A DNA stretch of 64,000 bases, from the NCBI GenBank assembly GCA_004009845.1, contig RMBW01000046.1, positions 168,621-232,620 of the forward strand, in the 5' to 3' direction. Made by a program: the position numbers and the translations under genes. The notes beneath the pieces were generated by a model. It had not been told where the DNA came from. It ran no database searches and was given only the letters and a program-made list of their open reading frames with translations. This document shows positions 21,423-35,233 of the stretch, piece by piece (within the stretch, counting starts at the first letter, position 1; each line of letters starts with the position of its first letter). This DNA comes from Davidsoniella eucalypti (taxonomy: Eukaryota > Ascomycota > Sordariomycetes > Microascales > Ceratocystidaceae).

Positions 21423-24400
21423 CTACTGCGCTGATGCCAGGTTTTCACCGTCCCACTTGAGCGGCCGTCTCTTGCCTCTACGCACCACGTCATCTGAGCT
21501 AGCATGGTACTTGAGCTTGACACCCATGGCTGCCAGCTCGACATCCAGGTACCGCAGAACACCGGGAATGGCCACCATAGCCGTGTTGTCACCGCCAATG
21601 TACTGCGCGCCTTGGCCATCTTCCCACGTCTCTCCTGTCTGCCAGTCATCAGCAGTAGCCTCGTCAGCGTGGACGGCACATTTACGGCAGCGCACTGTAG
21701 ACACCTTTCGTTGCTTACTAAGGAAGCGCGGAACTGTAGGCTGTACAGAGAGGAAGGAGCTACAAGTGCGGCACATCCATGCCTCAACATAATCGGAGCA
21801 GTTGAGTAGACGATCCTTAAGCAGGAACGCTGTGCCGTGGGCAAGAAGCGAGTCACGCTCCATTTCACCCACACGGATACCACCAGCACGCTTACGACCT
21901 TGCACAGGCTGGCCCGTGGTCTGGACAATAGGACCTGTCGAACGCACTTGGTACTTGTCGTTGACCATGTGACGCAGACGTTGGTAGTAGACAACACCAA
22001 TGTAGATATCAACGTGAAGTTCCTCACCAGTGATACCTGAGTACATGGGCTCGTTACCGTGGTAGTTGAAGCCGGCCTTGACTAGCTGTTCACCAAAGTA
22101 GTCACCTGCAGTATGCGTCTCATCGTACTGGAACGGTGTAGAGTCCTGGGCGAGGCCGTGCAGAGCACCAGCCTTGCCAGCCAACGACTCGACAAACATG
22201 CCAATAGTCATACGAGAGGGGAAAGCGTGAGGGTTGATGATAGTGTCAGGCTGCATGCCGGACTCTGTGAAGGGCATGTCGACGGAGGGCCAACGCTGGG
22301 ATGCAACACCCTTCTGTCCGTGACGCGACGAGAACTTGTCACCAATCACAGGTGCACGAGGTATTCTCAACTTGATAGAAATCTGCTGTAGAGGCTCGGT
22401 ACCCGACTCAGCACCAATCAAACGCACCTGGTCGATAAAAGCAGTCTCTGATTCCTTGTACATTTCAAAGTGTACCTGTCCATCGTGGTTGACGTAGTTA
22501 CCGTTGTAATCAACCTCGATAGTGTGCCACGCGCACAAGATATCACCCTCACGAACCATGCGGCCGACATGAGGCAAACCGTCCGAGTCGAGGAAGTCTA
22601 AATGCTTGTCCTTGACGTAGGCACCCTTGGGGAAACCGAACATCTTGGTTATAGAGCGCGCCGTCCGTGATCTGGAGTCAGACTTCAGGCTGCACACATG
22701 TGTTTTGTAGATGGTACCGTGACCAAATCCACGCTCATGAGAAGACTTGTTTAGAATCATAGCGTCGTCCATGTCGTAACCAGTATAAGAAATAACAGCA
22801 ACAACGGAGTTCATGCCATTGGGAAAGTTGTCCAGACCATAAGCATTGTGAAGAGGAGAACGGACGATGGGAGTTTGGCCAGTCTGAATGCGATACATCT
22901 TGTGGTCAGTTCTGTGGGCAATAGCGGTACTAGGCGTACCCATGGTTTGCTTAGCCATCTGGCATTGGTACATGTTACGAGGGGACTGATTGTGGTCTGA
23001 GAACGGAGTCATATTGGCCAGAATAGACAGCATGTTGGTAGGCAAGAACTCAACGTGAGTTTGGCCAGACTTGATCTCCTGATCAACGCAAGCAATTGAC
23101 ATGTAAGGCTGCTCAAGAGGGCCAACCCAATCTTGCTTGTCCAGAGGAAGGTAGCGCACAGGGCGGATCATACGTGAAGCCGTAGAGGTCATGTAGACAC
23201 CGGGGAAAGAACCACCGTTAGAGGGAGGAACGTAGCCGACTTCAAGAAGAACAGGGACGTTGTGTGAACCTTCAACCTTCCAGTGGCGGATAGAGTCAGC
23301 AATACGCTTAGCAATAGCCAAGGAAGCCCATCCCAGCATCTTGCCGTCAAGCATGATGGGGCAGTGGTCATCACCAGCAGCAGCACTGGTCTCACAGGCA
23401 CCCAGCTGATAGACCAGGGCAGGGACAGCAGAGGCATCGACACTTTCTGTCATGATTTTGCACTTGTGCGCCATATGACTCAAAAGACCGCAAGGGGAAC
23501 CATCAGGAGTATGGACAGGGCACAGGAAACCCCACGATTCAGGCAGCAGCTTACGCACAGCAGTCGTCTTCAACTGGGCGAAGAAAGAGCCTCTGTGAAC
23601 CATGCGGAAATGGGAGATGAAACGCATAAAGTTCAGCTTCTCGGCAACAACGGTAAAGCCGTTAGCCTGCTGCAAATCAAGGCCAGTTGGCGATGACAGG
23701 TTACCAGTGGACATGAAGTACTCCATAGCACGACCAATATTGTCATTGACCTTACGAAAGACCTTGTTGGGGAAGTCCGCCTGGAAACCACTGGATGCAA
23801 AGTTGTTGGCGGGGTTGAAACGCAAGTACTCGTTCAAAGTAAGACGCAGACTGTTACCGACAATCTCCTCCAGACGCTCCTTGATGATCTGGCCGTACAG
23901 GAAGCCTCCTAGCAGAATCTCGTGGTTCTGAACAGCATCGACATTGTCGGCAGCACATTCTCCAGCGGCCATGGCGTACAGTTTGCGGACCATGAGCAAA
24001 AGAAGCTTGAACTTGTCGTAATCCTGCTCCTGGGTTACATCAACATTGCCCAGGTGAACTAGGACAACCTTGCGCAGGAACTCAGTGCCTACATCGTAGT
24101 CGGACATGGAAGAAGGGACATCAAGCACCGGACGGAACTTCTCACCAATGTAGGCGCGAACAGAGTCCTTAGTATACAGGTTGTAGGATTTGAAAGTGCG
24201 TAGAAGAATCTCAACACGGTCAGTCAAGAAGGTGTTCTCAACAGACTTGGAACCATTGGGGCCAATGAGACCCTCGAAGATCTCACGATCGCTAGTTTCA
24301 ACTAACGCCTTCAACACCATGACGACAGGCAACAAGTACTCGGCCTTGCGCCATGAGAAACGGAAGGTGACGTTACCATCGTTCAGGTAGTGCAGAACGT

Positions 24401-25217
24401 TGGTCTGAGAGGTCTCATCCGGGCGCAGTGCGCGGAAGATGATACCGTATTGAGTGTATCCGACGCCTCGGTTCGTGAAACTAGGACGAACAACAGCGAG
24501 AGGGAAGTTTCTGCGGTTGACTTGAAGCAGACGAATAAGCTTCTCATTACCGTTGATGATGAAGTAGCCACCCATTTCATCAGACTCTTCCTTGTGCTTG
24601 ACGAGCTGAGCAGGGCTCATGCCGCGCAGGTGACATTTCCGTGACTATAGAAAAGAGAAGAATATATGTTAGCCATGCTATTATAGGTTTATGAATACAT
24701 GTAGGTTGTGTTTTCAAGATTAGAGGTTCAAGCATACCTTAACCATGATGGGCACCAGACCCAGGTCTCTCTGAAACTCGCGGGGCTCACCATTGTTTAT
24801 CCGGTACTCGAATACAGCCATGAGACGACCACGGTAAGTGACGTGGCGTTCTCTGCACTCTGAAGGGTAGATCTCGCGGTTCTTGGCAAAGGTGTTGGAG
24901 GGCGGCAAATAGCACTTCTGTAGGTCGACCGACTTGATACGCACGGAAAGCTGGTTGGCCGAGCCTTCAGCATTGTCAGCAAATATCTTGCTGCCAATGT
25001 CGGCAACAGCATGCTCGATTAGACTACGGCCATTGCTAGATCTGAAGATGCCGTCGAAGGCCTCAATGTGCGGGTTGACGGCCTCCTGTAGCAATGGGTA
25101 GGCCGAGTGGTCGGTTGGTGGGTTTCTGAACAGGTTTTCACGACGGAGCGTGTTGTACTGGTGGTCCCAGGCCGTGCTGGTGCCGGAAGACGCTGGGGGT
25201 GTGGCAGAGGGTGCCAT
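21423..25217 (-). CDS. RPA2: DNA-directed RNA polymerase I subunit RPA135 (second largest)
   Basis: Second-largest subunit of RNA polymerase I, forming one side of the active-site cleft in the nucleolar enzyme that transcribes pre-rRNA. Two exons, 25217-24738 and 24644-21423, give 1233 residues (yeast RPA135 has 1203). The protrusion/lobe part reads GGYFIINGNEKLIRLLQVNRR, the Pol I variety of this motif. The active-site block GDKFSSRHGQKG lies near residue 930. A CX2C-X24-CX2C zinc site lies near residues 1118-1149 (CRTC, CRKC). The ATG at 25217 is the first methionine; the open frame before it starts with TTG. The Pol I assignment over Pol II or III rests on the LLQVNRRNFPLAVVRPSF segment and total length. 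Confidence 0.95.
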
Positions 25218-28200
25218 TTTGTCGTCGATAGGCAACGTTCAAGAGCTTGGTTGAAGAACCAAGACTCTTGATGGCTTGAACGCAGAAGTAGAGTACAAAG
25301 TAATAAAAGCCAAGAGACTGAGATATGCCCCAATGGCTGAATATGAGCTATACGGCTTAACTGGTAGCTGTCAGTAACAAAAGTTATGAGATGTTGAGGC
25401 TTGAAATAAAGTTGGACTATCGTCGTTGCCTAAATTTGGCTAATGTTTCTACTTGATCGCAACTACCTTAGTGACATAAACAGGCGCAAAAAACGTCTGC
25501 AAAAAAAAAAAATTTCCCACCTATTCCACACGTGATAGTTATCGATAAGAAAATGTAAGTCAAATCAAGCTAATGTTTCTCACCGCCTTCAGAATCCTTA
25601 CTATATGGTGGCCAGAAACAATGCTTTTCATTCCTTTTAATTAACCCTAAAGCTCAAAGACCCTATTTGTTTATATTTTTTTTATTCAAAGTTAATCTTG
25701 ATATGAGTATGATGGTATTATGAACATATCTATGTAATATATCTTTTCATGATAAAATCTGTTTCTATTAGTACGTTACAAGGCCGTTTTGCTTTGACAT
25801 AGAATAAAACTACCTTTGTTCAGTTCGGCGCATTAAAAGTACAGATAGATGTCCCGCTTAGGGCATTTGAACCCCTTCAATGGCCGGCTCTAGTCAGAAC
25901 AAGCACATTGTCGTTTATTAGCCACGAACCAATCCGGCAAGGGAACTAGCTTATTGTATGTACTTGGAATCATTGTTACTGTCCCAAAGCAGTTGTAACC
26001 GCCAATTGAATCAAGGCTTACCAGGGACAAAGGTCGAAGCCCATATAAGCCCGCCCATCCATTCGCTCTGGCATTGCCGCAGTGGATTTCATGTAAGGCG
26101 ATCTAGATCTAGTCGCTTATGCATGTGATTAGCTGAGGATGAGACGGACCGGTCGCCAGTATAGGCCGGTGGGTTTCGATACAGCCGAAGGGCTTCTATG
26201 CATTGCAACAACGTGACTGACGGACGGACTACCTGTCAGTTGGCGTGATATAGTTATAGTGCTTTCTTTTATAGAGCGTAAGAGTTCAATATCGGTTCTT
26301 TGATACATGGCAGTTGACTTAGAAGCGCCGATGCTTAGTCTTTGAGTGTTCTGTTACGTCCTAGACTATAGCAAATATAGGCTACCGACTGACTAGATCA
26401 AACAAACTAAAGAGATCAGTCCATCCAACTGCAAACTTACAAATAGAGCAGGCGAAGCATGAGCCAATCCCTGTGTTAAACATTTCAGAGGCCATTTCTA
26501 GTGCCCCATTGGGATGAGACAGAACGCCCATGATCTCCCTACAACCAAGCTTCCCAGCACTGCCAAGTTACCCAAGCCTAAAATAACGCCCCGAGCCACT
26601 GATTAAGCGCCACAAATCATTATCCAATATCACGGGAAAATGGTAGCCCTTGGGCCAGTCACAAACAATGCGGATTACCAAAAAGATGATTAGCGAGCCC
26701 GTACTCGAACTTTGAGCTGTTACTCTTATTGCCTTTTCTTCTCCTCCTTGGTATCTTCACAGATTTCCACTCGCTTGGCAAGCCGCCCGACTTCTTGAGG
26801 CGTAAACGATCCCCAGCTTAACAATCACAGGCGACCTCCATAGATCGTCACTGTAGTATAGCTCTGGGCTGGTACTAATCACCAGTGATCATCTCTTAAT
26901 CTAGTTGTAATCCACGACTTCACAGTAACACCAGCACATGATAATCACCAGCGGCCTCAGAAAGCAGTTTCTGACACATCCTAACTCTCTTTTCTTTGGG
27001 CGGTGGGCCTTAATGGAAAGCGGTAACCGCCGACTGGAGAGACAGTCTCTGTGCGCCATCTTTCTCTCCAACTGCTGCTTGTACTGTACAGTACTATCAC
27101 TGCTATTATGGGCTCTACACATGACTCTCAAGTCTTGATACTACATACATACGTGTGTATACATGCCAAACCGTGCTCCTCTGGGTTACATAGTGAGTGG
27201 AGAATTCAGAGGATCACAGTGACATCTGCACTGGTGATCACTTTAGTGTGCTTTGCCTATATTATTCTGGTAATGTAAAAAGATGACCGAAAAAGAAGCG
27301 CCAGTAGGTCTTCCATGGGCATGGGCTTCTTATCTACTGGTTCGGGAATATATAATGGCGTCGACTTCATTGCTCAGCTCAAATCAGCCAATATACATAA
27401 TTGGCAACGTCCGTTTTATTGATGAGACTTACACGGGCACTAGGAATGGAAACTAGGAAGAGTTGGTGCAGACGAGCCAGGCATCATCCCTGGCAAACAA
27501 ACACAAACGCACTTAAGAAAGAAACATCCTACAACTTGCTCATTTTCTTCTAAATATGACGAGCGGTTGTAGGGCACGGGCTTTGATATGAGGCATAGTG
27601 CTGTTATAGCCGCCGGTGAATCGTTTTAATTTCGAAAAAAAGGGCTGGTAGTTTTGACATCACTTGCACTATTTGTACGTACAACTGCAAATTCAAGCCC
27701 AATCTGTATCCTATAACTAACTATATCCAGTTCACATCACATGCTCGTATTGCTATACCTCCCACGCACTTACCGAAGCCCAAGCCTTCATCCGTACTTC
27801 ACATACAGCTTGCATGTGTAATCTAAGCCTGCATCAAGGTGTGGGAGCACGAAAATGGCGATGCAAATAATGGTAATTTCAGTCGAGAGAATAGCTAGAG
27901 TTTTGTGTATGCTGTCCGAGCCGAGCAACTAGCCTGGAAGAAAAGCGAGTGGCCGACATGGAGATATCGTCCAAGGTCTGGACTGTTCTTTTCTCAATTG
28001 CATATAAGATACCCAGGATTTACAACGACCAAGTGATATAGCAACTATAATCCAAGGCAACATGACATTGGAGTGTCTTTTATCCCCGATATGACATGAA
28101 GGGATGGGTTTGAGAAATTAATATATGTAATCTCAACAGTATAGGAAATGATCAGAGAGATGTGTGGCCCTCTGACTGTTGTGACCTAAGAAAGCAAGAG

Positions 28201-30044
28201 GCTACAAGTAGTGTGATGGTGTTGTTGACTCAGTTAGTAGAAATAACTGTGTACATCTCCGCCTGGTCACAATTGTGCCGAGATTCTCGGGACTAACCTA
28301 ATATTAGCTAGCCCTCGGGGTAATAGTTATAACGGTTACTCACCGCAAGGCTTGTAGTATCTTGTATCATAGGTGTAGTTAGTGTAGTGCAGTGTCAAGC
28401 ATGTACTGAAACGAGAATATCATGTCTTTCTTGGGAAGGGCCATGTCTCTTGCATGTATCTCGTTTCATTCTCCTTCGAACAAGTATGCATATGGCTCAG
28501 AGTATTGACTCTTGAGTGGCAAATATAGCTTCTGAAGCATTTGTTTGCACTAAATTAGATTGAAAGTTGTCCTTTCTCCTTCTCGGAAGATTACAGTGCT
28601 TTCTCCGTGACAAAATCTATAGTTCCTTGATTCTCGATGGAATGTGTAGCCCAGTCATCTACTTAGACGGTGATCACCTAAAGTACGAGTCCCGTGTAAT
28701 TAGTATTGCCTTGAAAGATAATGAATCCCCAAGCCTTCTTTGTGCTAGCCCAACTTTCGTGTTGTCTATTGGATTAGACGCCCTAGCTGCAACAACAAAT
28801 GTCTGCATCATAAGATTGAAAGTCCGTCGTGATGCCAATCGTTTCTTGTGCTTCATGAGCATTGATAGGCACTCATTTCTTTGTCCGTACTTCAAGGGTA
28901 TGGGAAAAGTACGAAAGTACGTAGTTCTTTCTATCGGCCGTGATGAGAGACTATCAGCTTATCATATCCATAGAAAGACGGTGTGGCCGGGATGTTCTTG
29001 ATATCACAGCTTAGGGGGTTTGGCAAGCCGAAGGCCCCCCTTCTTCTTGCGGGCGGGTAGTAGAAACGATTTGCTGGGAGATGTATAGTTATCAAACAAT
29101 TTTGACGTTGGTAGACTTTGTACGAACTTCTGCACATTTCAATTTCACATCGATCGACGGGGGAAGGGTGGTTTTGTCTTCATGTCGTTCTTGACTTAGC
29201 TTACAATATTCCTTCTTCTGCCACAATCTACTGCTAGGGTTTCGAGACTAGAAGCTATTCTGAGCACCCACTATAACACTATAACAGGGGCCTAAACTAG
29301 AGCGTCAGAGTCACTACAAACTCATCGTTCAGCTACCATTAGCACCTGAATAAGGCAAGCTATATAACTAAGCTAATACCACGCCAACGACATATGTATT
29401 TGCTAAACTTAGCAGCCTTTTTTTTTTTTCGTCCATCACTACCATTAATTTTTGTTCTTTTATTTTCATTTTCCTTGTTTCCATTCCCTGGCAAGCTTAG
29501 CGCCTTTTTCTCTTTCAACCGGTCAATATCGTCATTTTTTAGTCCCAGGATCATCTTTGGCTTTGGATCTTGTTTCGTTTCGTTGCTTTGTTCATTAACA
29601 AACTGTAAAAGACAGGAAAGGCCTGCTCTTCGTTTACTCGAACTATTACTCTTGAATTTGACAAGCTTCATCATCAGTTTATTTATTGACTTGGCCGCCC
29701 ACATCTATCTCTATCATATATCCAACTATATATTTCTCTCTAGACCTCTCAGCCCACATTACCAAAGCCCTCGAGCCTTGCCGTCGCATCAATTCTTTCG
29801 CATTTCGAATCGATTTGTCCTTTGGATAGCACCCCCCCTAGTTTGCTCAGCTGGTTCTTGACTTCATCTGTCGGTCCAACACAGCTTAGCTTCTATTTAC
29901 TTACGCTCATTCACCGTCTCGTTATTCCCCCGCGACCCGATCATAAGCTCGAGCTCCACCCTCAACTTATCTTCAAGCCCGGTCACACCTCTATAACAGA
30001 ACAGCCTCACCTCGCTTTACTTGTTTTCTATTATTATCGCAGCC
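25218..30044. other. Long gene-poor spacer upstream of ARL8
   Basis: About 4.8 kb without a supported gene. The right-hand part (about 29,400-30,040) is pyrimidine-rich with a T12 run at 29418 and is probably ARL8 promoter and leader. A frame at 28642-29001 encodes 119 residues of unknown character and overlaps an equally long antisense frame, so I do not call it. The rest is AT-rich with frequent stops. Confidence 0.5.
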
Positions 30045-31245
30045 ATGGCCGTCCTTTTTCGACAAGTGTACGATTGGCTGTTGAGTCTTTTCTGGTGAGT
30101 TTGTCCTGCATGCGACTCGACGGGCTGATCGGTGGTAGCTATCTTGGTGTGAGCTAAGCTACTAGCATTAACTCAAGGAATGTTGCGATATCAGCAGCGC
30201 CCACTACGACTGTGCTAGGCATCCACTCAAACCAAGCTTACCCGACGTCTGCTTTGTAGACTATTCATGGGGATGTCGCTCAGCTAGAGCTCCATAGTGT
30301 TTGCCTAGCATTCAGTTTGGAGTGTTCTCGACACGTGATACAATTGTGCGGCGAGCTAACCTTCATACTTTTCCTCTTCTTTCAATAGGGCCACGGAGAT
30401 GGATGTCACTCTTGTTGGTTTACAAAATGCGGGCAAAACTTCCCTTATCCGGGTGATAGCAGTAAGTCTCTCCAAATCTCGCTGTTGCGGCAAGGGTTGT
30501 CTTGAGATATTTGCTTTCGATTTCGATAGCAATCGTAGCCATATTAGCCATGATTGGTTATGGTGTGGCGCACCCCTCTCCGCGTGCATTTGACTCTGGC
30601 TGAGAAAATTGTAATGGCTGACTGTAAAAACTTTTAGGGCGGCGAGTTCACTATTGAGTAAGCCACATATTTCCCGTTCGTTTTGCGCCGGCTTTGCCTC
30701 GGCTGTCGCATCGTTCGATTAACTTCGAGGCGAACGGCTGTCTTGGATGGATATCAAGCTGGCCTTGCAGACTTATCATATTCTTGTGATATAGCTCGTG
30801 ATCGCACACATGGTTTACTAACACATTATTCCTCTTTAGTACTATCCCCACGGTGGGCTTCAACTTGAAGAGAGTAAAGCGGGGACATGTCACGATGAAA
30901 TGTTGGGACATTGGAGGCCAGCCGCGGTTTCGAGCCATGTGGGAGCGGTATTGTCGAGACGTTAATGCCATCGTGTACATTGTCGATATTGCTGACATGG
31001 AACAGATGTCGCTGGCGAGAGACGAGCTCCACATGCTAATGGATCAACCGACCTTGATAGGCATTCCTCTTCTAGTGCTGGGTAACAAGTCAGATCTCCC
31101 TAATCGGATAACAGTAGATCAGCTCATTGATGAGATGCAGTTGAGTCGCATCAATAACCGCGAAGTCAGCTGCTATGGAATCAGCGTCAAAGAGGAGACA
31201 AACCTTGAGGCCGTTATCCAATGGTTGATGAAGTGGTCTCGGTAA
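30045..31245 (+). CDS. ARL8: ARL8-family small GTPase
   Basis: Arf-like GTPase that in animals and filamentous fungi sits on lysosome/vacuole membranes and couples them to kinesin transport and tethering. Four exons, 30045-30094, 30389-30461, 30638-30657 (20 nt) and 30840-31245, join in phase to 182 residues. The N-terminus is an amphipathic helix (MAVLFRQVYDWLLSLFW) with Ala, not Gly, at position 2, as in ARL8, which is acetylated instead of myristoylated. The P-loop is GLQNAGKT (27-34), switch I contains TIPTVGFN, switch II is WDIGGQPRFR, and the base-recognition motif is NKSDL. The first intron is unusually long (294 bp) for this window. The leader is long and pyrimidine-rich. Budding yeast lacks this gene. 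Confidence 0.95.
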
Positions 31246-33407
31246 AATGATCTATGAGGAATGACACTTAAGAGAGAAGGCCATATATGACTACATCATA
31301 CTGTCTGAGATCACCTGCCTGATTCATCCACAGTCGGATCGGAGATCACGTATATTCGGTAATCAAGATTAGGAGATTTCCTGGTACCACAGGCCAGGAT
31401 AGGCGGAGAGTTGGGACGAAGCGGAGAGCACTAGGACAGGGAGAGAAGTCAAGTTTTGATATTCGATATTGCGGGCGGCATGCTGATATATTTTTTTGGT
31501 GTTTGGTTTTTGTTTGTTCATTTTTCTTGTCATTTCCTTTTGCATATATCCAGTAGAGCAAGGTAAGCTATGGATAGAAAGTGAGAAAGAAAGAGATAAA
31601 GGGAGCTTTTGCTGGTGCGGATTTTAACATGAGCACTGACAGGTTTCGTGCTTTTCGTGAGGATTTTGGAGTTGGAATGGGCTTTGTAGTTATCACACGA
31701 TAGTACCTTAGTTTAGTTTAGTTGTCGTCTTGCAGTGCATAATGGCGGAACGATGCCCGGAGACCGTTTAATGTTTCAATATAAAGCCATCAATGGCACT
31801 TGGTGTTATTCGAAATAAACACGAAAGTGGTGATGAAGAATGGTTGTGATTTAAGCAAGACTGCGGTTGTGCAATAGCCGGCTATTGGGTGGAAAATAGA
31901 GGATGCTCACCGGCTTGCAACCTGGTGGTGATAGTTGGGACGATTGAGAAGCAAAATAAAAGAGTAGAGAGGGCCAGAGAAAAAAAGAGCACAAGAGTCT
32001 CTGTTTATACGTTTAACTCTTGGTCACATCCTCTTTTTTCTGCTCGCGTAGGCATGCACTTAGACCTAAAAATAATCAAATCAGGCTTAATTATTATGAT
32101 TATTTACATTCTTTTTATTTCTAAGAAACAACGTTCACGCCCATTGGAAAGGGGAGCGAGAAGAATGATAAAAAAATATTGCTATTTTGTCGTCAAGGCT
32201 GCACACAGACCACTCTAGGGCGACTGCCAACTCATCATTGCATATAAAGGGTCGCAGAGAAAAAGCAAGGCACACAAGATGCAAGGTGAAGTGTCAAAGC
32301 ATAAAGCATTGCATCGGCCGGGAATTTATTTCTTTTTTTGGCCGCCGTCAAGCCGCTGCAAGGTCAAATTCAAGTAACTGGAGGTCACTGAGGAGTGTAA
32401 GAAGTGCTATGTAATATGTAGCTAGATATAGGAGGAGATTGAGTAACTGTCACAAACGTACTGCATATGCTGGTAGTAGTACTTGTTGGCGATAGACAGG
32501 TGGAGGCCGACTGTGGAAGTGACACCGCATGTGGTATTATATGTGTCTTTTTGTCGATATAGTCAAGCAGATTGTTTATTGCCCTGATTCAGAGTTTCTT
32601 TATATCTTATGTTTTGTCCCTTGCGATTATAGGGGATTGCTACAAGAAAAGCACCTGGCAAAGAGTCTCAAGTACATGTACATACTTTTACCGAGGAGAG
32701 CTCTTTCCCTCTAAACCTAGCTATAGCCAGTCATATGACACATGAAATAAGAGGGGAACTCACATGCATATTGTACGTAAACAGTACTGTACGGCTTTTA
32801 TCTGTTTTGATTCGATCTGTCTGACAGCGGCAGCGCAGAGGCAAAAACAAGGGAAAAGCCCGCAAGCTCCCGCGTCATGGACTCAGCTACTTATCCCATT
32901 GGCAGCTTAGAAGTGTACTGTTAAGAATCGATCCTAATCGTCGATAGACATAGTAGGCTTGCAGCATGGCAGCTGTGACGCAACTGTTGATAGTGAGGAA
33001 AGTCTGCCTCGGTTGCTGAACTCAACTACAGTAGAGGCTGCTTATGTCAATCGGAATTGAAGACGAAGCTGATGCGGATAGTGAGCGTTTCTCTAGCTGG
33101 TTCGCTTATGAGAAGATATCGCTTATATGATATCTCATGGGTTGCTTAGCATCATCGACTCTAACGATATATGTTCTAGTATCTGAAATATGGGGTATGA
33201 CCGAAGTAGGTAGTCCCGCCATGTCAACCAGGCCAAGCTACTGCGGGGAGGAAACGGTCACCGCGTAAAAGAGTGGCAATAAGCCCATTAACATCTACAG
33301 CGATACTGTTTTGAGTGATTGACATGCCAGCTCGATTGAAAGCTTCATGTAGGCTATTGACGTTAATCTGCCAAAAACTAACTATCGAGCGTAACTTGAT
33401 ATAAGCC
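31246..33407. other. Spacer between ARL8 and threonine aldolase
   Basis: About 2.2 kb holding the ARL8 3' region and the aldolase promoter. A CATGTACATAC word lies near 32677. No supported gene; short frames lack recognisable content. Confidence 0.5.
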
Positions 33408-34769
33408 ATGAGGCCCGGTGGTCTTCTAGTCAGTGGCTTGAAACGCTGTCTCTCATCCCATCTTCGGCAAGCTTCAAAGCAGCCCAATTTCTCACCTTTA
33501 TTCGGCCGCCTTCAATACAGCACAATGGCAAGCGCCTGGGCTAAGCCGGGTGGCGGCAGCAGCTTCGATTTCCGCAGTAAGAAGTCCTGCTATACGACGT
33601 GATATAGCCGATCACGGTAAACTAACGAACATAGGTGACACCATGACTGCCCCGACTGTGGCCATGTTGGAAGCTATTCAAAACTGCACTCTGCAAGACG
33701 ATGTCATGCAGGAGTGCAAAACTACAATTGACCTTGAGAGCTACATGGCTGAGATCAGTGGCAAGGAGGCAGCCATCTTTGTGCTTTCGGGCACTATGGG
33801 CAACCAGCTCAGTCTTCGGGCCTTGCTCACTCAGCCGCCTTATGCTATCCTCTGCGACAGTCGTTCACATATCTTGAACTACGAAGCAGCTAGGTGAGCA
33901 AATCTACATATGTCCTTATGTTGGATAAAGATGTTCTCTAACAAGTCGATAGTGCTTCTTCCTTCTCAGGCGCCTTGATCAAGCCTGTCTCCCCCTCCAA
34001 TGGTCTCTATCTGACCCTTGAGGATCTCCTCCCCCACGTGTCTCTGGGTGATGACATCCACTCGTGCCCTACACGTGTAATCTCGCTCGAGAACACACTC
34101 AACGGCATTCTGTATCCGCCTGCCGAGCTAGCTCGCATCGCTGCCTTTGCGCGAGCCAACTCTATCAAGATGCATTGTGACGGCGCGCGTCTCTGGGAAG
34201 CCGCGGCAGCCGGAACTGGTTCTCTGAAAGAACTCTGCGCTCACTTCGACACCGTGACCATGTGTTTCAGCAAAGGCCTCGGCGCACCGGTGGGCAGTAT
34301 CATTGTCGGTGATGCACAGAGTATCAAGCATGCACGTTGGACCCGCAAAGCCATAGGCGGTGGTGTCAGACAGCCTGGCCTGCTTACAGCGGCAGCACGG
34401 GTCGCTGTCGAACAGACATTTGGGTCTGGAACAACTGGCGAGGGTGGCAAATTGAAGGGCACGCATGTGTTAGCTAAGAAGATCGAGGAACTTTGGGCTA
34501 CGCTGGGCGGGAAATTCACGTGGCCAGTCGATACGAACATGGTGTGGCTCGATCTGGCCGATGCAGGATGTTCGGATGCTCGGTTTGTGCAGCTCATGGC
34601 GGACGAAGGCTTGAAGACATTTGGTCCCCGGTTGGTCGTCCATTATCAGATTTTGGGACAGCAAGATGAGGTTCTCGTACGGTTAGAACGAGTATTCAAG
34701 AAAGCTAAAGAGAATACTGAAGAAAGCTCTAGCTCGCAGCACAAGGCCGGGCTTTACGGGTCCAAGTAG
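33408..34769 (+). CDS. Low-specificity L-threonine aldolase
   Basis: PLP enzyme (fold type I) that cleaves threonine or allo-threonine to glycine and acetaldehyde, a glycine source in fungi (yeast GLY1). Three exons, 33408-33576, 33635-33893 and 33953-34769, give 414 residues. FRSDTMTAPTVAM at the first splice junction is the family's N-terminal signature. FSKGLGAPVGS carries the PLP lysine (K250 from the first ATG). Two in-frame starts exist. ATG 33408 adds 39 residues rich in Arg/Lys with no acidic residue, ending RLQYST, a plausible mitochondrial presequence. ATG 33525 (MASAWAKPGGG) gives a 375-residue protein of normal cytosolic length. Either or both may be used. Confidence 0.93.
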
Positions 34770-35233
34770 TCTAGAAGTTTCTACTGGAAACAATATCGCC
34801 GGTACGATAACTACATACTTTTGACTTGCATCTACCATCTCAAGCTGGTACCATCATCATGAACGTGCCTACAGATCCCCAACCCTAACTCCAATTCCGA
34901 AGTCAGGTAAACAAAAAGCGGGTCATCTCATAGTCTGGGGAAAGGCAGCAACATTCCAGGCTTGGCATGTAACATCAAATGCGAGGTAAACTCCAAGCTC
35001 ACCGATCGGCGTTTGCGCAAGTGGCTTTACGGGAGCCTCTCAGGTGGCCGATTTTGCATCTGCATATATGCTGGGCCACGGTATCAGTGCATATATGTAT
35101 TGCAGCGCTATATAGTCTGTATAATATCGCCGAGTGGCGGATCGAGCAGTTGCTGATCTAGTAGTTGCGGTATAAAAAGACTGCTCCTGCCCTCCCTATA
35201 TCCCCCCTAGATTCCCTCTGTATTTTCTTTCTT
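34770..35233. promoter_or_regulatory. Spacer with trehalase promoter; TATA box at 35171-35178
   Basis: About 460 bp. It contains the aldolase 3' flank and, near its right end, TATAAAAA at 35171-35178, a clear TATA box, followed by a pyrimidine-rich leader region. The TATA box lies 63 bp upstream of the first possible trehalase ATG (35234) and 165 bp upstream of the second (35336). Confidence 0.55.

Noticed and set aside
17016..25217. A pigment biosynthetic cluster around the tyrosinase
   Set aside because: Neighbours are SmD1 and the Pol I subunit; no polyketide synthase, transporter or pathway regulator is adjacent.
28642..29001. 119-codon frame in the spacer before ARL8
   Set aside because: Unknown composition, overlaps an antisense frame of similar length, and shows no domain, signal or neighbour context.
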